This document shows, one piece after another, positions 42,001 to 57,000 of a DNA stretch of 64,000 nucleotides. The notes under the pieces were generated by a model. That model worked only from the letters and a program-made list of their open reading frames with translations. It made no database searches and was not told where the DNA came from. Position 1 is the first letter of the stretch. The number at the start of each line of letters is the position of its first letter. Source of the DNA: Strix aluco (Eukaryota; Chordata; Aves; Strigiformes; Strigidae); NCBI RefSeq assembly GCF_031877795.1, contig NC_133939.1, positions 8,351,698 to 8,415,697 of the forward strand. Reading direction: 5' to 3'. A program made the position numbers and the translations under genes.

Positions 42001-45000
42001 CTCTATCAAGTTCAGCAAAATAGTAGAAGCAGTCACACAAACCGCATTTCCTCGGAAAGGCAGGCCAAAGCCAGCACCATTTAAAAACCTGGCATATAGA
42101 CACCTCTTTTTAGCCTCTGCTTTTGCTACCATTACTCAGATGTGTTATGCCTCAGCCATGTCAGTAGCTCTCCAGTGGAGTAAGACACTGTTCATTTTAC
42201 ATAGAAGTGGTATAACAAATGAGCAGGCAATCATTCAGCTTTCAAAGGACATTGCTGCTTTTCTTCTTCTGCATTCAGTCACTCAACTGCCCTGAATGAA
42301 ATAAGAACATGAAAAATGTGGGGTGTTTTGAAAGTACAAATAAAAGCATCCACTACAAATGTTTGTATTGATTTAAGTTCAGAATAAAATTTAAAATCCA
42401 CATATATGGCCAATGACTAACAATATGTAGTCCAAACACATTTCCATTAAGAAAAATACTACTGGAAGAGCATGATGGAACTCAGTAGTGTTCTGTCTCC
42501 ACCACAGACTCATATTGCAAAACAGGAGTTGAAAAACTTGCCTATGTTACTTATTAACCATTCTCATGTGATCAGTCTGGTGATAGATTTTAAGGGTCAT
42601 TTAGAATTTATTTTCTAACACCTCTTTCAAAAGCGTACGCATGGGGGTACACATAAAAACATGTACATACACCAACTGATTAATGCAATCTGTATTTAGT
42701 TTCTGTAACTCAGCATTTAACAAGACACCAGTAACTTATTGCCTCCCAACCTTATACATATCATTCACTAGTTTATTTTTTTCGTTTTGCTTTTGAAATC
42801 TTTCAAAACCCTAAAACCCTAGGGAAAAAAGTGGACAGATCACATACAAAAGATCTTTGGCTGAAAAAAAAGGTTGTGGCTTCAGAGTTACCTCACTTTG
42901 TAGCAGCTGAAGATCTGCCTCAGAATTTATACAGCAAACATACCAATTTTCAAGTGCTATTATGAAGAGCTTTGTAATTTCTTAAGTCAGAATAATTGGT
43001 GTGAGAAAAAAGAAGCTGACAGAATAGAAAGAAATTGGGAGAGAAAAAGAACCCTGGACAATAAATTACTTGTAACATCATTTCTCCAGTTTCATTCCCC
43101 ACAAACTCTCCAGTGGAAAACAAAGAGTGAAATGAAGCACCACTAGTTCTCGTTATTATCTACAGATAGCATAGAAAATTTAGAATTTCTTTAGGACAGT
43201 AGTTTGAAGTTAACCCAGCCACAGGTCCACACTGACTCAATCACACAACAGACTTCCCAGCAAGGCAAATGGGGGAGCCTCAGATGGATAGTTGTGCTAC
43301 CTGTTATGTGCTGTGCAGGGAGATACGGGCTCCTTAATTAAGAAACCTACGCATAACTGAAACAAACAGCCTCTGAAGGTAGACCTGTACAGAAAATGTG
43401 TAGCAGAAAAAACCTACGTAGATGGAAGAGCTTCTAAGTGGGTGAAAGACTCCTAATACTTAACACATGCCTCTTGTGACAAGAGGTTTATAGAAGAGCA
43501 AATTAATAAAAAAATAAATAAAAAATAAATAATAAAAAAAATAAATTCAAGATTTCTTTTAAATTATATCTGTTACTGCCTGCCGGAGATCGTCCTCTAA
43601 ACTGAACAAATCTTTCTGAATTATTTATTGCAAAGAGTAATGGCTATGAAATCTATACCTTAATTCAGTGCTTGAGTATTTTAAACACTGCATTTTTCCT
43701 GTTACATTCATAATACAGATGGCCCAAATGTATTTCAACCCATGGTTCATCTACTATTAGGGGAAAACCCTGATCCTCAGGTTTGGCTGTTATTTTTTGT
43801 AACTTGTGACTGTTTAACCAAAATCTCTTAATATCAACAACAGAGTGAATGTGCTTCTGCAATAGCTATTGCAGAATAAACAGTTCTTTATAGTGAGATT
43901 CCTAGTATTGCTTCTGTTTGTAATCTTTGCAAATATTTAACTCCCATCCAATTAGGCACAAATTCTGAACAATGAGACACCTTGACTCACGGCATCTATA
44001 ATGCAGATAAGTCTCTACGTTCCTTGTTCGCTTAGCTTGTTAACTTATAGGGACAGGGAGCATGTCTTGCAATATTTGTACACGATCAAGTAGAGCAGAG
44101 ACTCTGAACTCTACTGTAATACCAAACACTAACAGTTTTAATGTGGATCTGTTGTTCCTTTCAAGCAAATATGGAAATTAAAGGAATACCCAAAGCTGTA
44201 TCTCAGCCACACCAATCCTGTGAAAGCAATGACTCACCTAGTAATGGCTTTCCATAAATTAGGCAGATAAAAATGGGTAGGAAGCGTGAAAGCATTAACA
44301 CTTCCTGTAGTGTAAATTCTCTCGCTGCATGTGAAGAAAATCCAAGGTGTCAGCACCCGTCATGTTTAGCTATGTTGTTAATAATTCACATCTTCCTCCT
44401 TTGGAGCGTATGGTTTTAGAATGAATCATTCTCTATTTCCTTTTTCAAATGAAAACTGAGGTTTTGCTGCTCACTAATTCCATATGTCTTCTTCCCAGCT
44501 ACCAAAAGAGAAGAAATTAATATGGGTAATTGCGTGTGATGCCAGCATCATCTCCTAGTAGTTGCAATGCTTTGTATGTTACCATCTTCTATACATCAGC
44601 ACTGAAATGGAAATGATTGGTGACAAAATTGACAATATACAAAAGAAAAGCCATACATAGATTTGAGAAACAAAAAGAGATGGAAGAGAAGGAGACACTG
44701 CATGTCTGTACCCGTGAATGGTCTTTGGGAGTAGCACTCATTTTTACTCCACAGAGCAGGTCCGTTGCTCTAGGCCGGGCAGAACAGCACACGCCTAAAG
44801 AGCACCACTGTGATTGGTACATGATAAAATAAAGGTTGAAAACTGAAATTTCAGGACCAGTATCTAAACTTGGCTGCTGAGCTAAGATGGGTGGTTTAAA
44901 AAAAAAAAAAAAAAAAAGCAAGCCTTTGTTCAGTATCCTGGTTCATTGCTCTTGAAGGAATCAAGGAATTTGCTAATTATGAAGTGCCAGGCTACTAGCC

Positions 45001-48000
45001 CTTGTATACACACATCTGTATAGGCCCAGAATGTAACTGGTAAGCAGCAATTGCTGCAGAGTTTGGTTAAGCTCCACAACTCTATTTTAGATACTAAAAG
45101 CAAAAGATACAACCATAGTGCCAGACATAACATGAAGTGCACAATTTTCTCATGACACAGAAAGGCCTATAACAGACTGATTCTCCTAGAAAAGGCGGGA
45201 GAAGCATGGGCCTCATACTCAGAGCTGGTAAAGGCCTCAATACTATAATAATTCTTGACAGATAGTGTAAGTCACCCAATGGCAGCTGTCCTTCAATTAG
45301 TGTTCCTAAATTTTGTTGGCATCCTATTATCAAGAATTCTGAATATCAAGTATTCAGGTCAAGGTCTTTTATCTTCTCATTTCTAGATGGGTACAGTTAA
45401 AAAATTTTTAATTAAAACCATTTGTTCTATCCAACCCACTCTTGCTGCATCTAGTTCCCATCACTTTTTGTTTCTCTGGTCTATACTACACCAAACTAAA
45501 CCAGAACTTAAGAGAATAGATGATAAAAGTGCTCTGATATTAATAACTTAATTTTATACTCATGTTGCTCTACTCCTTCTGGAGTATGCACCTACTAGAA
45601 CCTATTCCTTTACATAATTCTTTCTTGTCATGGGGACAGACATGAGGAGTCTCTTGAAGCTGCTGTAAAACAAGGAAAAAGAATTTCTAGTTTAAAGTGA
45701 AGCTAACAAAAAGAATGACTTCCAATTTTATTTTTAATTTAGTTAAACATATTTAATTTGAAGTTGCCTGTGAGCTGGAAGCAACACAGTTCCTACATCA
45801 GTCCAGCCACTTCTTGGAAGTTAAAAAAAAAAAAAAATCACATGGCAGAGAAGCACACACAAAGCACAGGCAGTGTTAATGAGAGAGGTCTGGGAGACCA
45901 AGATTTACCAGGGCCTTAATCCCTCCCTCAGCACATCTGGTAACAACACCTTCTCATAGCATACGGTCACAGGCAAAACACTGCACTTCTAAATATACTC
46001 CAGTATTGATCTGCTCTCCATCAGATCATCAATACAGAGGTGTCCCACATGTGCAAACTTTTCTTGCTTCCAGTCACTATACAAATCTACTGCCTTTTTC
46101 AAAATAAACTTCTGTAGACAGAAAGACAAGAAGGGCAGGTTGTTTCTTAGGAACTGTAAAAAGGCAAATGAGAATCTGACCCAAGACAGAGGGCAAGTAG
46201 GTGTCGCTAAGAAGGACAGGCAACAAACACTGGGTTCTCACTCAATGTACACATCACTGTCAATCCAGGAAATAACCAGCAGGTTTGTGGAGATGCAACT
46301 GCTCAAACATGTAGAGAAATAAACCAGAGGGGCAAACAGCAACACCTACAGATAGTTCTGGGTGGCTGCCTATCACTCAGTAGATCCACCACTTACTTTG
46401 TAATTAGTGCAGGTGAACCTCCTGGTGCATGTAAAGTTCCCAGGGACTTCTGCTCTGTGGTGGGACTGGAGGAAGGATGGGTGACTAAATTGGACAAGGG
46501 AGGTGCGGCTTCTGCTCTGCCACAGAAACCCAGCATAAATTCGGACAAAAGTCACCTGATCCCAGCTTCTTGAGAGGCATTTCAAATGTCTGATTCCCAC
46601 TGATGTGTGATCTCTGAGGATCCATCTTTGTGCCTTAGCTGTAGTTCTCTGTTTCTATTTCTGTATGACTGTGAGGCATCAAACACTGCAGCAATGAAGA
46701 CGACACATAGATACCTATAGCAGTACAGATGATCTTTGATAACAATAACCCGAACAAAAGTTTTTCCAGAGTTCTTCATTCATCAACATTTTCTAGTTCA
46801 CCAGAAGGGTTTCTGCTTTTTTTTTCTTTGATAAACTCCATATATGTTTGACCCTAGCAGGACCTAATCAGACTATTAAAGTGACTTTAAGAGTTATTAC
46901 ATCAGTCTTGCGTCAGTCTGAGAGGGTCTGGTTGCACTACAGGGTGCATTAGGCTGTAGGCACCAGCACAGAGCACTGCAATAGAGCAGGAATTCAGGAC
47001 TGCAACTCCAAGGCTACCTCAGCACTGTGTAAGTGGAGGCTGTGCCAGGCTTGAGGAAAGAAATCCCTATTGCTGCTAATAGCCCTTTAGCTACAACATA
47101 TAATCTCAAGTACTTAGCTAGCCATCTAACTATCCTTTATCTCCAACAAAAAAATACTCTTTACTATTTTCCTCTTTTGTGTTTGAATCTACTATTCTCT
47201 TCAGGTTTTTTTTTTACCTTGTCATAATCCATTAACTTCGTGTGCTTTGATCTTTCCATAGGGAATTTATTTCTCTCCTCAAAGATCTTTTCTAGTGAGA
47301 AGATATTTTCCCCAGTTCATAGCTCCAGTTCCCTTAACATGTCACAGCAAGACAGCTTTTTTCTTTTTTTTCTTTTTTAAAAATTTATTAACAATTAAGA
47401 AATCAAATTTCAAATTAGAAGTGAGCCAGGCAAGTTTATTTCTGATGGTATAAGATGTGGCCTCTGATGAAAAATCAAAAAGATAGACATTCTGCACACA
47501 CTGCTGGAGCACATTCACTCCATGAAAGGTTTTGCCAGGCAGAGTAGTTACAGGAGAGCAAAGATAGCCAAAGGTAGTCGGAGTTAGTCATAGATCAAAG
47601 GTGAGGAAAGAGGCAAAAAACAAAGAGCAAGGCAGAGATGGTTGTGTTTTACCCCAGTAACCCACTTTACGTGAGCCTCATTGGACTAGAACATCTTTCC
47701 TTCTACCACCATCATGCTATTACAAGCTGTTGCCCCTCTGTTTTACTCACCACTTAACTGGTACTTGCTATCCTATGTATCACCAAACACCAGGCACACT
47801 TGCAGGGGTTACAAAGAACCATGAATAGCAGAAGCCACCACCCTGAAGCCACCTTCCCAGCCAAACAGTGAATAAGGGTTGTTGCAAGCTGTTTTATTTC
47901 CTAGTACTTTGAGAGAAGAAACATTGAGGAAGAGGACAAAAGTCTTAATTTCTTTTAAAATTTCTGGGGCATTGTGATGGAGACACAATCCCACACTAAC

Positions 48001-51000
48001 TCAATTCTGAAAGACAAATTTGGAGGACATCAGCAAAGGGAAGACATTCATTAAAGTTCTGGAACAATCATAAGCATGTAAGAGAACTACATAAATCATC
48101 TTTACTCACTTATGCTACTCAGCTTAAACCAGGATGTTCTATCTTCTCCCTTAATTCCCATTAGCAGCTGCTAATTCTGAAGAAAAAAAATAATCCATAA
48201 AATATATACAATGGCTATATTTGTCTTAGTTTTCCAACAAGATTTTAATTCTTCTTTGGTTCATTTGTTTATATGGTGTAAATCTGTGCAGTGCTGAAGT
48301 TGCCAATACCACTGTCTTTAAGACACAGAGGGGTATTTTGATTGGTTTTAGCCTATTAAAACCATTACCCTAATTAAAATTCACTGTTTGTTCCCCCAGG
48401 TAAAAAAGCTCTGTCTTGCAGACAGGTGTTTTTAGAGGGAAATCTCTCACTCCCTCTTCAAAGAGTTTTCAACCTTATGCATTCACTTGAACTTTCAAAT
48501 CACTGCCTGCTTCTCCGATCCATGTTGTTGCTGGGGCCCGGTGTACCAGATATGAGAGACCCAGGGCCTGTGGGCCATTTACACATTTCTCTTGATTTCA
48601 GTCAATTGTATATGGCTAATACAGGACTATTGCTATATTCCAAGAATCAGTTTGCTTTACTTACATGTATATTACAGACTGGGGACAAGAAGGAATTAAA
48701 AAGATGCTGGGTGCATCCTCTTCTACCTAGTATGGTATTGTACAGTGCACAACCTTTGGCTTTTATGAACAGGGCCAGTTCCTGCGCAGTCAATAGCCAC
48801 ACACTCTCCCCCTCTCTGGAGTGTATTTTCTATTTCTCTGATGCTATAGACTCTTGACTTAAAATAGTTGTTATTGTTTTGTTGCCATTAAACTCAGTAA
48901 AAGGATACCTCCACACTGAGTAAAGTGAAGTACTACTGGGAAGAAGTGAGTACTCTTCAAAGCCAGATCGCCTGAACTGGGACAGCAGCCACCTCAGTGG
49001 ACTGGAGATGAGGCCCCAAAACTGGGAGGCTGAATTCCAATATTTTAATTTGTCAAACAACTTCTCCGTTTCAGATAGTCTGAAAAATAAACAAAACAAA
49101 TTGCCTACCCCAAAACAAGCCATCTAATGCACACACATGCAAAAAATACCAACCTCTTGGGATTTTATTTCTAAAGACAGAGCACAAGACTGAGTTGTCG
49201 AACAGAACATACTTTGCACCATAACACTCATATGGAGAATAGCTTTTGCACAGCATCATGGAAACATCTAAACTGGGCATTCTCTATACACATTTGCACA
49301 AAGCAGCTGTCATTAAAAACATCAGCAATTTGAAAACAATCTGCATGCTCCTAGGAAGAGGTGTTTGTTCCTGTGCTGAATATCTTCTCACCTAGAAACC
49401 TCACACTTCTCATGGAGTATTAATATCCTCTCTCGTAATCTTTCTAAGGTCAACTCACTTGTGTTTCTGATCTCCAAGTTAAGCATCCTGAGCATTTATC
49501 CGAATACGCCCAAGAGCAAGTTTTATATAAAATCTATGGTGTACTTGGAAATACAAAATACACTACATTCTGGAAAAGTAAAGGCTTCTCGAGAAGAACT
49601 CTCTTTTGGTTATGGCAGGAACGGGAAGGAATTCCCAGTTCCAAGCATGCCCCATTACTTGGCCAGAGGTCTAGTAATCAAAGATAACTGAAAAACGTCC
49701 TGGAGTCTATGTCCTGTCCTTTCCTTTCCTTTCCTTTCCTTTCCTTTCCTTTCCTTTCCTTTCCTTTCCTTTCCTTTCCTTTCCTTTCCTTTCCTTTCCT
49801 TTCCTTTCCTTTCCTTTCCTTTTCTCTTTTCTTTCCTGGGAAAAGAGAGCCGACTACAGTATCTTCCCTTTGTTCCACTTTGAAGACAGGAGGACAGACA
49901 CAGCACTAATTTCTGTCTCTGTGCAATACTGAGGCAGTGTGATGTCTAGTGTAGCAGTGGGTCGTGCATCCCAGTCTATCCTTGTGTCCTCTTCATTCAG
50001 TCTCTCTGTAGCTATAGTAAAAAGGAAGCAGAAGCAATCTCTTCCATCCCAAAGACATGTGATCCCTGATTCAGCCCTGCTCTAGGGCTCACTGATAGAT
50101 ACGGGTTAGCAGTAGAAGCAACAGTATGATGCTGCTGTTTGAGATGTGAGATTAAAGTAAAAGAAGCCTTCTCCATCCTGACAATTCTCATTTTTCTGTA
50201 CTGCTCCTGAGAAAAGGACTTACAAGGTTGGAGCTTGACAGAGCAGAAAATGCAAAGGCTTTTCAGAAATTCAAAAGGTCTATTTGCCACAAGAAGAGTC
50301 AAGGCCCTCACCTTAATTCCTCACATATTCTAAATTAACTGTCTTCTGACCTCAGCCTACAACGAGTCTTTTCTCTTATGAAAGAATGAATTCAAGTTTG
50401 CCTAGTTTGTTCTCTCAGAGACAGCCGAGAAGAATAAACACAGATTATTCTACTTTGACCAAATTAAAGGAAATTGTAGCTCAGAGCAGAGGGATTCCCT
50501 TTGTTTATTTGACAACACAAGGGAATTACTGTGATCCAGTCTCCTGTCACCACTGACAGCCTGTTTGCTATCTTTATGCTGTTAGAGCCCCAAAACACAT
50601 GCTACCATCCCAGTACAGGTTCAAAGGAAGGCCCTTTCCAAGGGAAGTTAGGCTAGGAGCCCTCTGTCACTCGGAGCTGTAGTAGATGCTTGCTGGTGGG
50701 TGAATCTATAACCAATCTGTACCAAGCCACCTCCAGAAGGGAAAAGTCTCAAATACAGGTGGACAAGTCACATTCACCCCTGGGAAGTTGCAGGGGAAGG
50801 CAGGTTTCAAGACAGACCATCTGCAGGTTAACAAGGGACCACAGCGAAAACAACAGAAAACCGTATTCAGCATATGAGTCACCGCCTCAGACACCTGGCT
50901 GCCGGAGACTGTTATGTGACTGTGCTGTCAAGAGACTGAATGTTGGCTCAGTGCAGCAAGCTGCAAGTGTAAACACCTATATTTGTCTCCTCTTCCCCAT

Positions 51001-54000
51001 ACGCTCACCAAGTTGCTATCCCCTGTTACTTACAATACTTCCCCACCACCCTTCAAATAAGAGGAGTTTCTCATTTTTTATCTTAAATCCCAGATGACTT
51101 TTTTTTTAAAGACATGAAGAAATCTTTACCATGTACTTTCCTTTGCTATTTACATGCATAATCCCATAAACAACCAGCACAGTTTCAAAGTAAAACAAAG
51201 ATTATAGAAATAAACATAAACCTTTAGGAAAAATCCTTTCAACTAGAGGAGTTTTGCAAATGGTTACATATATCCAGTGAGGCACAACTACTCAGGTCCA
51301 GGCTGGGGGAACAGCTGCCTTCACTGTAAGCCAGATTCAGCCCCACAGACAAGCAACGCTAGAACAAACCCAGAGACAAGCACCATCATCAAACTAAAAA
51401 AAAAAAAAAAAAGGTGCAGTTTTAAATTAAATAAACATTTGGCTAGTCACTGGTTAAGTTTTATTAAATGTTTTACAATATTTGGGGCTTTCTCAGGTTC
51501 ACTCAGCAAGGTATGTAATGCTTAATTCATTAGGAGTTACCTTCTGAACTACATTTTTTCTACTTTTTTCAATGTTTTCCTTCAAGTTACACAATGCTAC
51601 TGCAGCACCTCAAAATGAAAGTACCTTGTACAGAATGATCTAGCTCTGACCTGAGCCTGATCTAGAGCCAGTAGCCATGTTACCTCTGAGGATTTTGGGT
51701 TTAACTTCCCAAACAGATATGACCTCTTGGACTCCTTTTCCCTTTGCTGGGTAGCACTTAATCTTCTAAGGGACTTCAATACTAGCAACCATTCAGTACA
51801 ATCAAACTTAAAGTTTCTTGGAGTTCTTTTACTTGCTGTGAGAACTACAGATTCCTCCAAGACTAAAGCAAGTTACTTAGAAGTCTTAGTACCTCTTGTT
51901 CAGTGACAGTGCACAGGAACCAGAGTATTTCTGAGAAAGGAACTCTGATCTTCTCTCTAGGTACAATGCTTCCTCCCCCAAGGTGCAGGACCCCTCCTGA
52001 TTCATCCACACTCTCTGACTTGTTAAGCTCTTTCTTATGCCAAAATACAGAGAGTGTTTGATCCTGTAATTGTTATGTTTTAGTCTAGGTCAAAGTGCCT
52101 TCTTTCTGCACGCCAAGTTTCACCATCCAGTCTGCTCATGAAATAGGAAGGTCTGGGAGAGGGGCTCAGGACTGAAAACAGGCTTTATTTCTAAAACTGT
52201 GGTGGTGAAGGAGATCCTCAGCAAGTGGCTATCTGTGAGTCAGCAGCAAGAAAAATATCAACTTGCATAGTTTATAACTGGCTTTGCCAGGTGGGGGTTA
52301 AACAAAAAAAACCACCTGGCAGCTGTGATTTCTGTTAGGAGATCATTCTACTGCTGAAACATTTCAGTCTCTGCACAGAACTTAAAATCAAATCTGCTCA
52401 CTCCCCCCTAGAGTTAACCACATAAAACTGATTGTCACAGCAAGGGTGATGAACATGTTAAGTCAAGGGTCTTTGCTTTAACATCACTGCTGTAGCCACA
52501 CATCAGTTATGAAGATGAAATACAAGAGACCATGTTGCTTCATGTACATGAAGCAATTGAGAACTGACACGAACAATGTGCAGGTCAGCATCAACATGCC
52601 AAGACACATGGGGCATATTCTGCCTTTCCATTCCCTTCTCCTAGTCTCCCTAAAATGTTCAATGCAAAGAGAAAAGCGTCCAAATGTTAAGTGACTTGAA
52701 ATGTTTTTGTATTTATATCATCTAGTAAACAAAGGTGCTGAAAAATGTCACTGTGTGATCTTCGTACATGTGTGGGAGACAATATCACAGCTGTCAGGGA
52801 ATGACTGTACAGCTCCTTGCTGGAGAGAAGTAGTCAAACATTTCAGAAGCAGACTTTTATAGCCTGGTGGGATCTCTTCTAAACACTTGGGATATCCAGA
52901 CCGTCGACTGCTTCCAGGAAGATATCTGCTGATTCATCCTGGCAGTACCCACTCCCAAGCTGAGCTCTCACCGGATCTCAATCAGCAGAAAGGCTCTCAA
53001 CCGCAGCGCTGACACCAGCTCAGAGAATTCTGCCTTGGAATTCTTGGGTAGGCTGATGGGCTATAAGTCATCATCAAATCTCAGTCAGCTTTTGAAGTGT
53101 AGGAAACAACCAGATACCCAAAATCTTCTGGAAGGACTGTTCTGTCACTCAGTATACTTGTGACAGAAAACAAACAAAGCTTTATTTGTACACAACTGTC
53201 CCCTGCAAATATGAGTCCTTGGCCAGAACCAATTCTAGCAAATCATGCCTGCAGCATCTACCACTCTCACCCTATACAAGGGATGCAAGGTCATTCTGCC
53301 AGAGTTTTGCTTATTGATGCTCACTCTGATGCCAATTTAGGAATCTTTGCATTTTTACCAATAGGCAAAGTCCGATAATCTTGTGGTAACTGTTTTCTAA
53401 GACTTGATCCCACTCAGGATCTTCGGCAGCACGAAGTGCCATGCCAATCAGTTTAGCAGCTTGGTGATAGCACAAAGTGCTCTATGTGTTTCAGGGTTAG
53501 ATGACAACTTTGGTTTTGCTGCTATTGATTAAAGCTCTTTGTTTCTTTGCTTCCCCTCCCCTTTCCCCATCTGAATTGTCACCAGGAGACAGCTGTTGGG
53601 TACAGCTGTTCGCTCGGTGCACACACTGGAAATGGACACTACTGCAAACACATGAAGGAAAGAGAAGGGGGAACCATTCTCTACCAGATCTATTGGCAAA
53701 TCTAGCTGGAGTTCAGGAAGCTTTCCCACAGATCAACCTAAAAGGGTGTGTATGTGAGAGAGAGAAAGGGGAAGAGAGATTCTTTGGTCTCTTTTTTTCA
53801 GTGTTATTCAGGATCACTAAGAGCAGTAAGAAATGTCCAGTCTTAGAATTCCCCTCTAAACTCCAAAATAACGTACAAAACATTATCCCATGCGGTAGTC
53901 TGTGCCAATAGCTGGTGGATAACAGATCAGGCTTTCAAGCAGCAGTGCCCTTTGCCTTACTGCAGCACACTGTAATTAAGGCCCTGAGTAGGGCCAGATT

Positions 54001-57000
54001 CACTCGCATGATAAAGAGGAGCTATTTTTGTATGTGAATTCAAATGAACAAATGTAATTTCTAACCATTAACCTCCTGAAGTAGATAACAAGTGGGTTTA
54101 GGGATAATTAATGATTTTCATAGTTTCCAGGAAAGCTTTACCAGGACCCATATATTTCTAAAATGCTGGCACATTGCCAGACTCAGGACCGCAGTATCTA
54201 AAAGGGCAACTAGCGCAGTACAACACCCCCCACCTCCCAGAGCCCGCACCCCAGCCTTTCTGTGAGATGCTGAGAAGCCTGTGGAACCAATCTTCCTTCA
54301 CAGAGCCACACTTCTCTTATATAGGCAACCATGTCTCAGCAGAGCTGAGTACTTTGGGTGCATTGCTCACTTTGAAGGTTCAGAGATTGATTCCAGCAAG
54401 AAGTGCAGCTGACAAGGCTCACTGGAAAAGCTCGCTCCTCACTTCTTCTCTAGAGGTACATGAAATCTAGACTGAGAAAGGAGATCTGAAGAGGCAGGGA
54501 AGATGCTGGGCTAAGAATCTGTCCTGCTTCTGACAGCCCAAAACCAAGAAGTACCTGCTGCCAGCATGGCTATAAGGAGCACTCTCTGCTGAGCATGCCC
54601 ACAGAGCTCCTGTAGGCTCCGCAGTCGAAGGATCCACCTCCACATCTGTGCCCTGAAGCAACACAGTCCTTTGTGCTAATTCAACAGCCACCATCTTGCT
54701 AGATAAACCAGGGATTAAACCCACCAATTTCATTAGTTACAAACTGAGCTGCAAAAGCAACAGCCCTGTAGCAGTGGGTCACAACTCCTGTCTTGGTGAG
54801 CACACCACTCCTTGGTAACTTTGCCTGCTACCAACAATTCCTCTCCCTTCCAGTCTGCTGCGAGTGACAGTGAGATTTGCTTCTCCTCTGTTACAGATCC
54901 AGACACCCTAACGATATAAGCATATATGGTTTTATTAAAGTGTGCACTCTGCACTACTAAGACAACATTTACAGGGGAACAGAATGATGGCTTTTTTCAA
55001 ACCACCAAGCCACTGCAAGACATGGTGTAGAGAGATGGGAGCAGACACCAAGCTAGGGAATATTGCATGGAATATGAAAGATGAGAGAAAGCTGGCTTGC
55101 AGGGAACCTGGGTTTTGTTCTCTGTGGGAGGAATATGAACTTTTGCGTTCAAGCCAAGTTTAATAATGCATTCCAGTGATCTGCTTTTTTTAAAAAAAAA
55201 AAAAAAAATCCCACATTTCCTCCCTTCCTGAATACCATATGTTTTCTCCTTCTATTACAGGTATTTCTGTAGCATCCACTAGCAACAGGTTGAAGATGAA
55301 AGTGCTACCAAGTTATCACGGACGAAAAGTCAAAGTCTTGAATATTTGGGAAACAGCCAAATGTTAGTTTAATTAACCTCAACATATTCAATTTTGACTG
55401 ACCTTTTCAAACAGAATTGCAGAAGCACTGAGGTTGGAAGGAACGTCTGGAGACCATCTAGTCCAATCCTCTGCTCAAAGCAAGGTCCACTACATGAGGT
55501 TGCTTAGGACACTGTCCAGTCAGATTTTTTTAATATCTCCAAAAACAGTTCGCAAAACATCTCTCCTGAACAAGTGCACTACAGTCCTTTAAGTTATTTA
55601 AAACCAAATTTTGCAACTTCATTTCAAAGAATGCAAAGAAGTCTTTTGATAATTTTCTAACATAACACATTTTCCTACATCCAGAATGGGAAATAAGAAA
55701 AACCTTTTCTCTACAATGACTGCATTTTTAATACTGTTCAATTTTTCAATTTCATTTTCCAATTAAAATTTTAAAACTTCGGTATATAAACTCCCATCTG
55801 GATTTGGTGTGAGCATCTTAAAAGAAAATCAGCATCTATCCAGTATCAGGCACTAACAACAATTCAGTACAAGGCTTAGCACTATTTCCTCTCTTCAACT
55901 CTTTTCTAGACCACGTAAGGACTTTTGTAAATTCTGTGGACTCTTCCTTTCCTACTTAGATTCCAGCATAAGGACAGTGAAGCAGGACACGTCACAGCCT
56001 CTGGTGTATTCCCACCACCCACCAGTTCTGTTTCTGTCTCCAGCTTTCTGCAAAGGCTATCTCAATTCTGGATAGTATTGACATGTTTCATAATAATAAA
56101 AACTCCAGTGAAGTTCGCAGCACTGACTCCTCACAAACTGTCAGCTATTTGGTGCTTATAAAAATGAGTGAAATACAGCTATGATGTACAAATATGTGGT
56201 GACAGCTCTTGATTCCAATACATTTACTGGTTTACATTTAGAGAGCACTGCAATGTTTTAAATATACTTCAAAAAACAAACAAACAAAACACAAAAACCA
56301 ACAAAAAGCCCCACAATTCCTGAAACAAATGTGGTTTTGATCTTCTAAAGGTCATCATAGGAGAATCCCTATTTTCTAGAAGTCTCTTTTGACTCTGTGG
56401 TACTGAGTCCAGCAGGTGTAAGTTAACACCCGATAAATTAGATTTCTGTCTAATGTACTCTGAAACAGAAATGCCTTCATTTTTCTGCATACTTCTCATT
56501 AAATTTTGTATCTCAAGAGATCAAGGAACTTAATCACGTAATTCTGATCATTTGGTCAGGAACTTCCATTCTAATTATTTCACCCAATACAGAAGCTACA
56601 ATATAATTACAACTGACAAAACACTTACTTGCAAATATACAGACAGATCAATGAGTTGCTACTTTACACAGAAAAACATAAGGCTGTCATAACGGAGCAG
56701 TTTAAAAAAAAAAAAACACCTTGCAATCATTTGGTGGTTGTTCAGTGGAAAATGGAAAAGAGTTTAGAGGGCTCAAATACAGACATCAGGGAAAAAGGAA
56801 TCGCACCATTTAAAACACACCAGCCTAGTTAATTGCTGGTAATGGCTACGAATAATGACAGTAGAGAGTACTGAATGACGTAGGTGAGAGGATATTCTCA
56901 AAATTGTAATTGCTTAAAATGAGCAGTTCAGTCAATTTGAACTTTTTTGGGACAGTCTGTACTGCCCCTTCCAGAGCACCAGAAATATTTGGCTGAAGCT

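Noticed and set aside
48426-48857. 143-codon plus-strand ORF in intron 1
   Set aside because: No domain or repeat family is recognised, and no promoter or splice signals frame it. Treated as chance.
49655-49909. Repetitive ORFs reading KERKG or FPFLS
   Set aside because: They are translations of the (CCTTT)n microsatellite.
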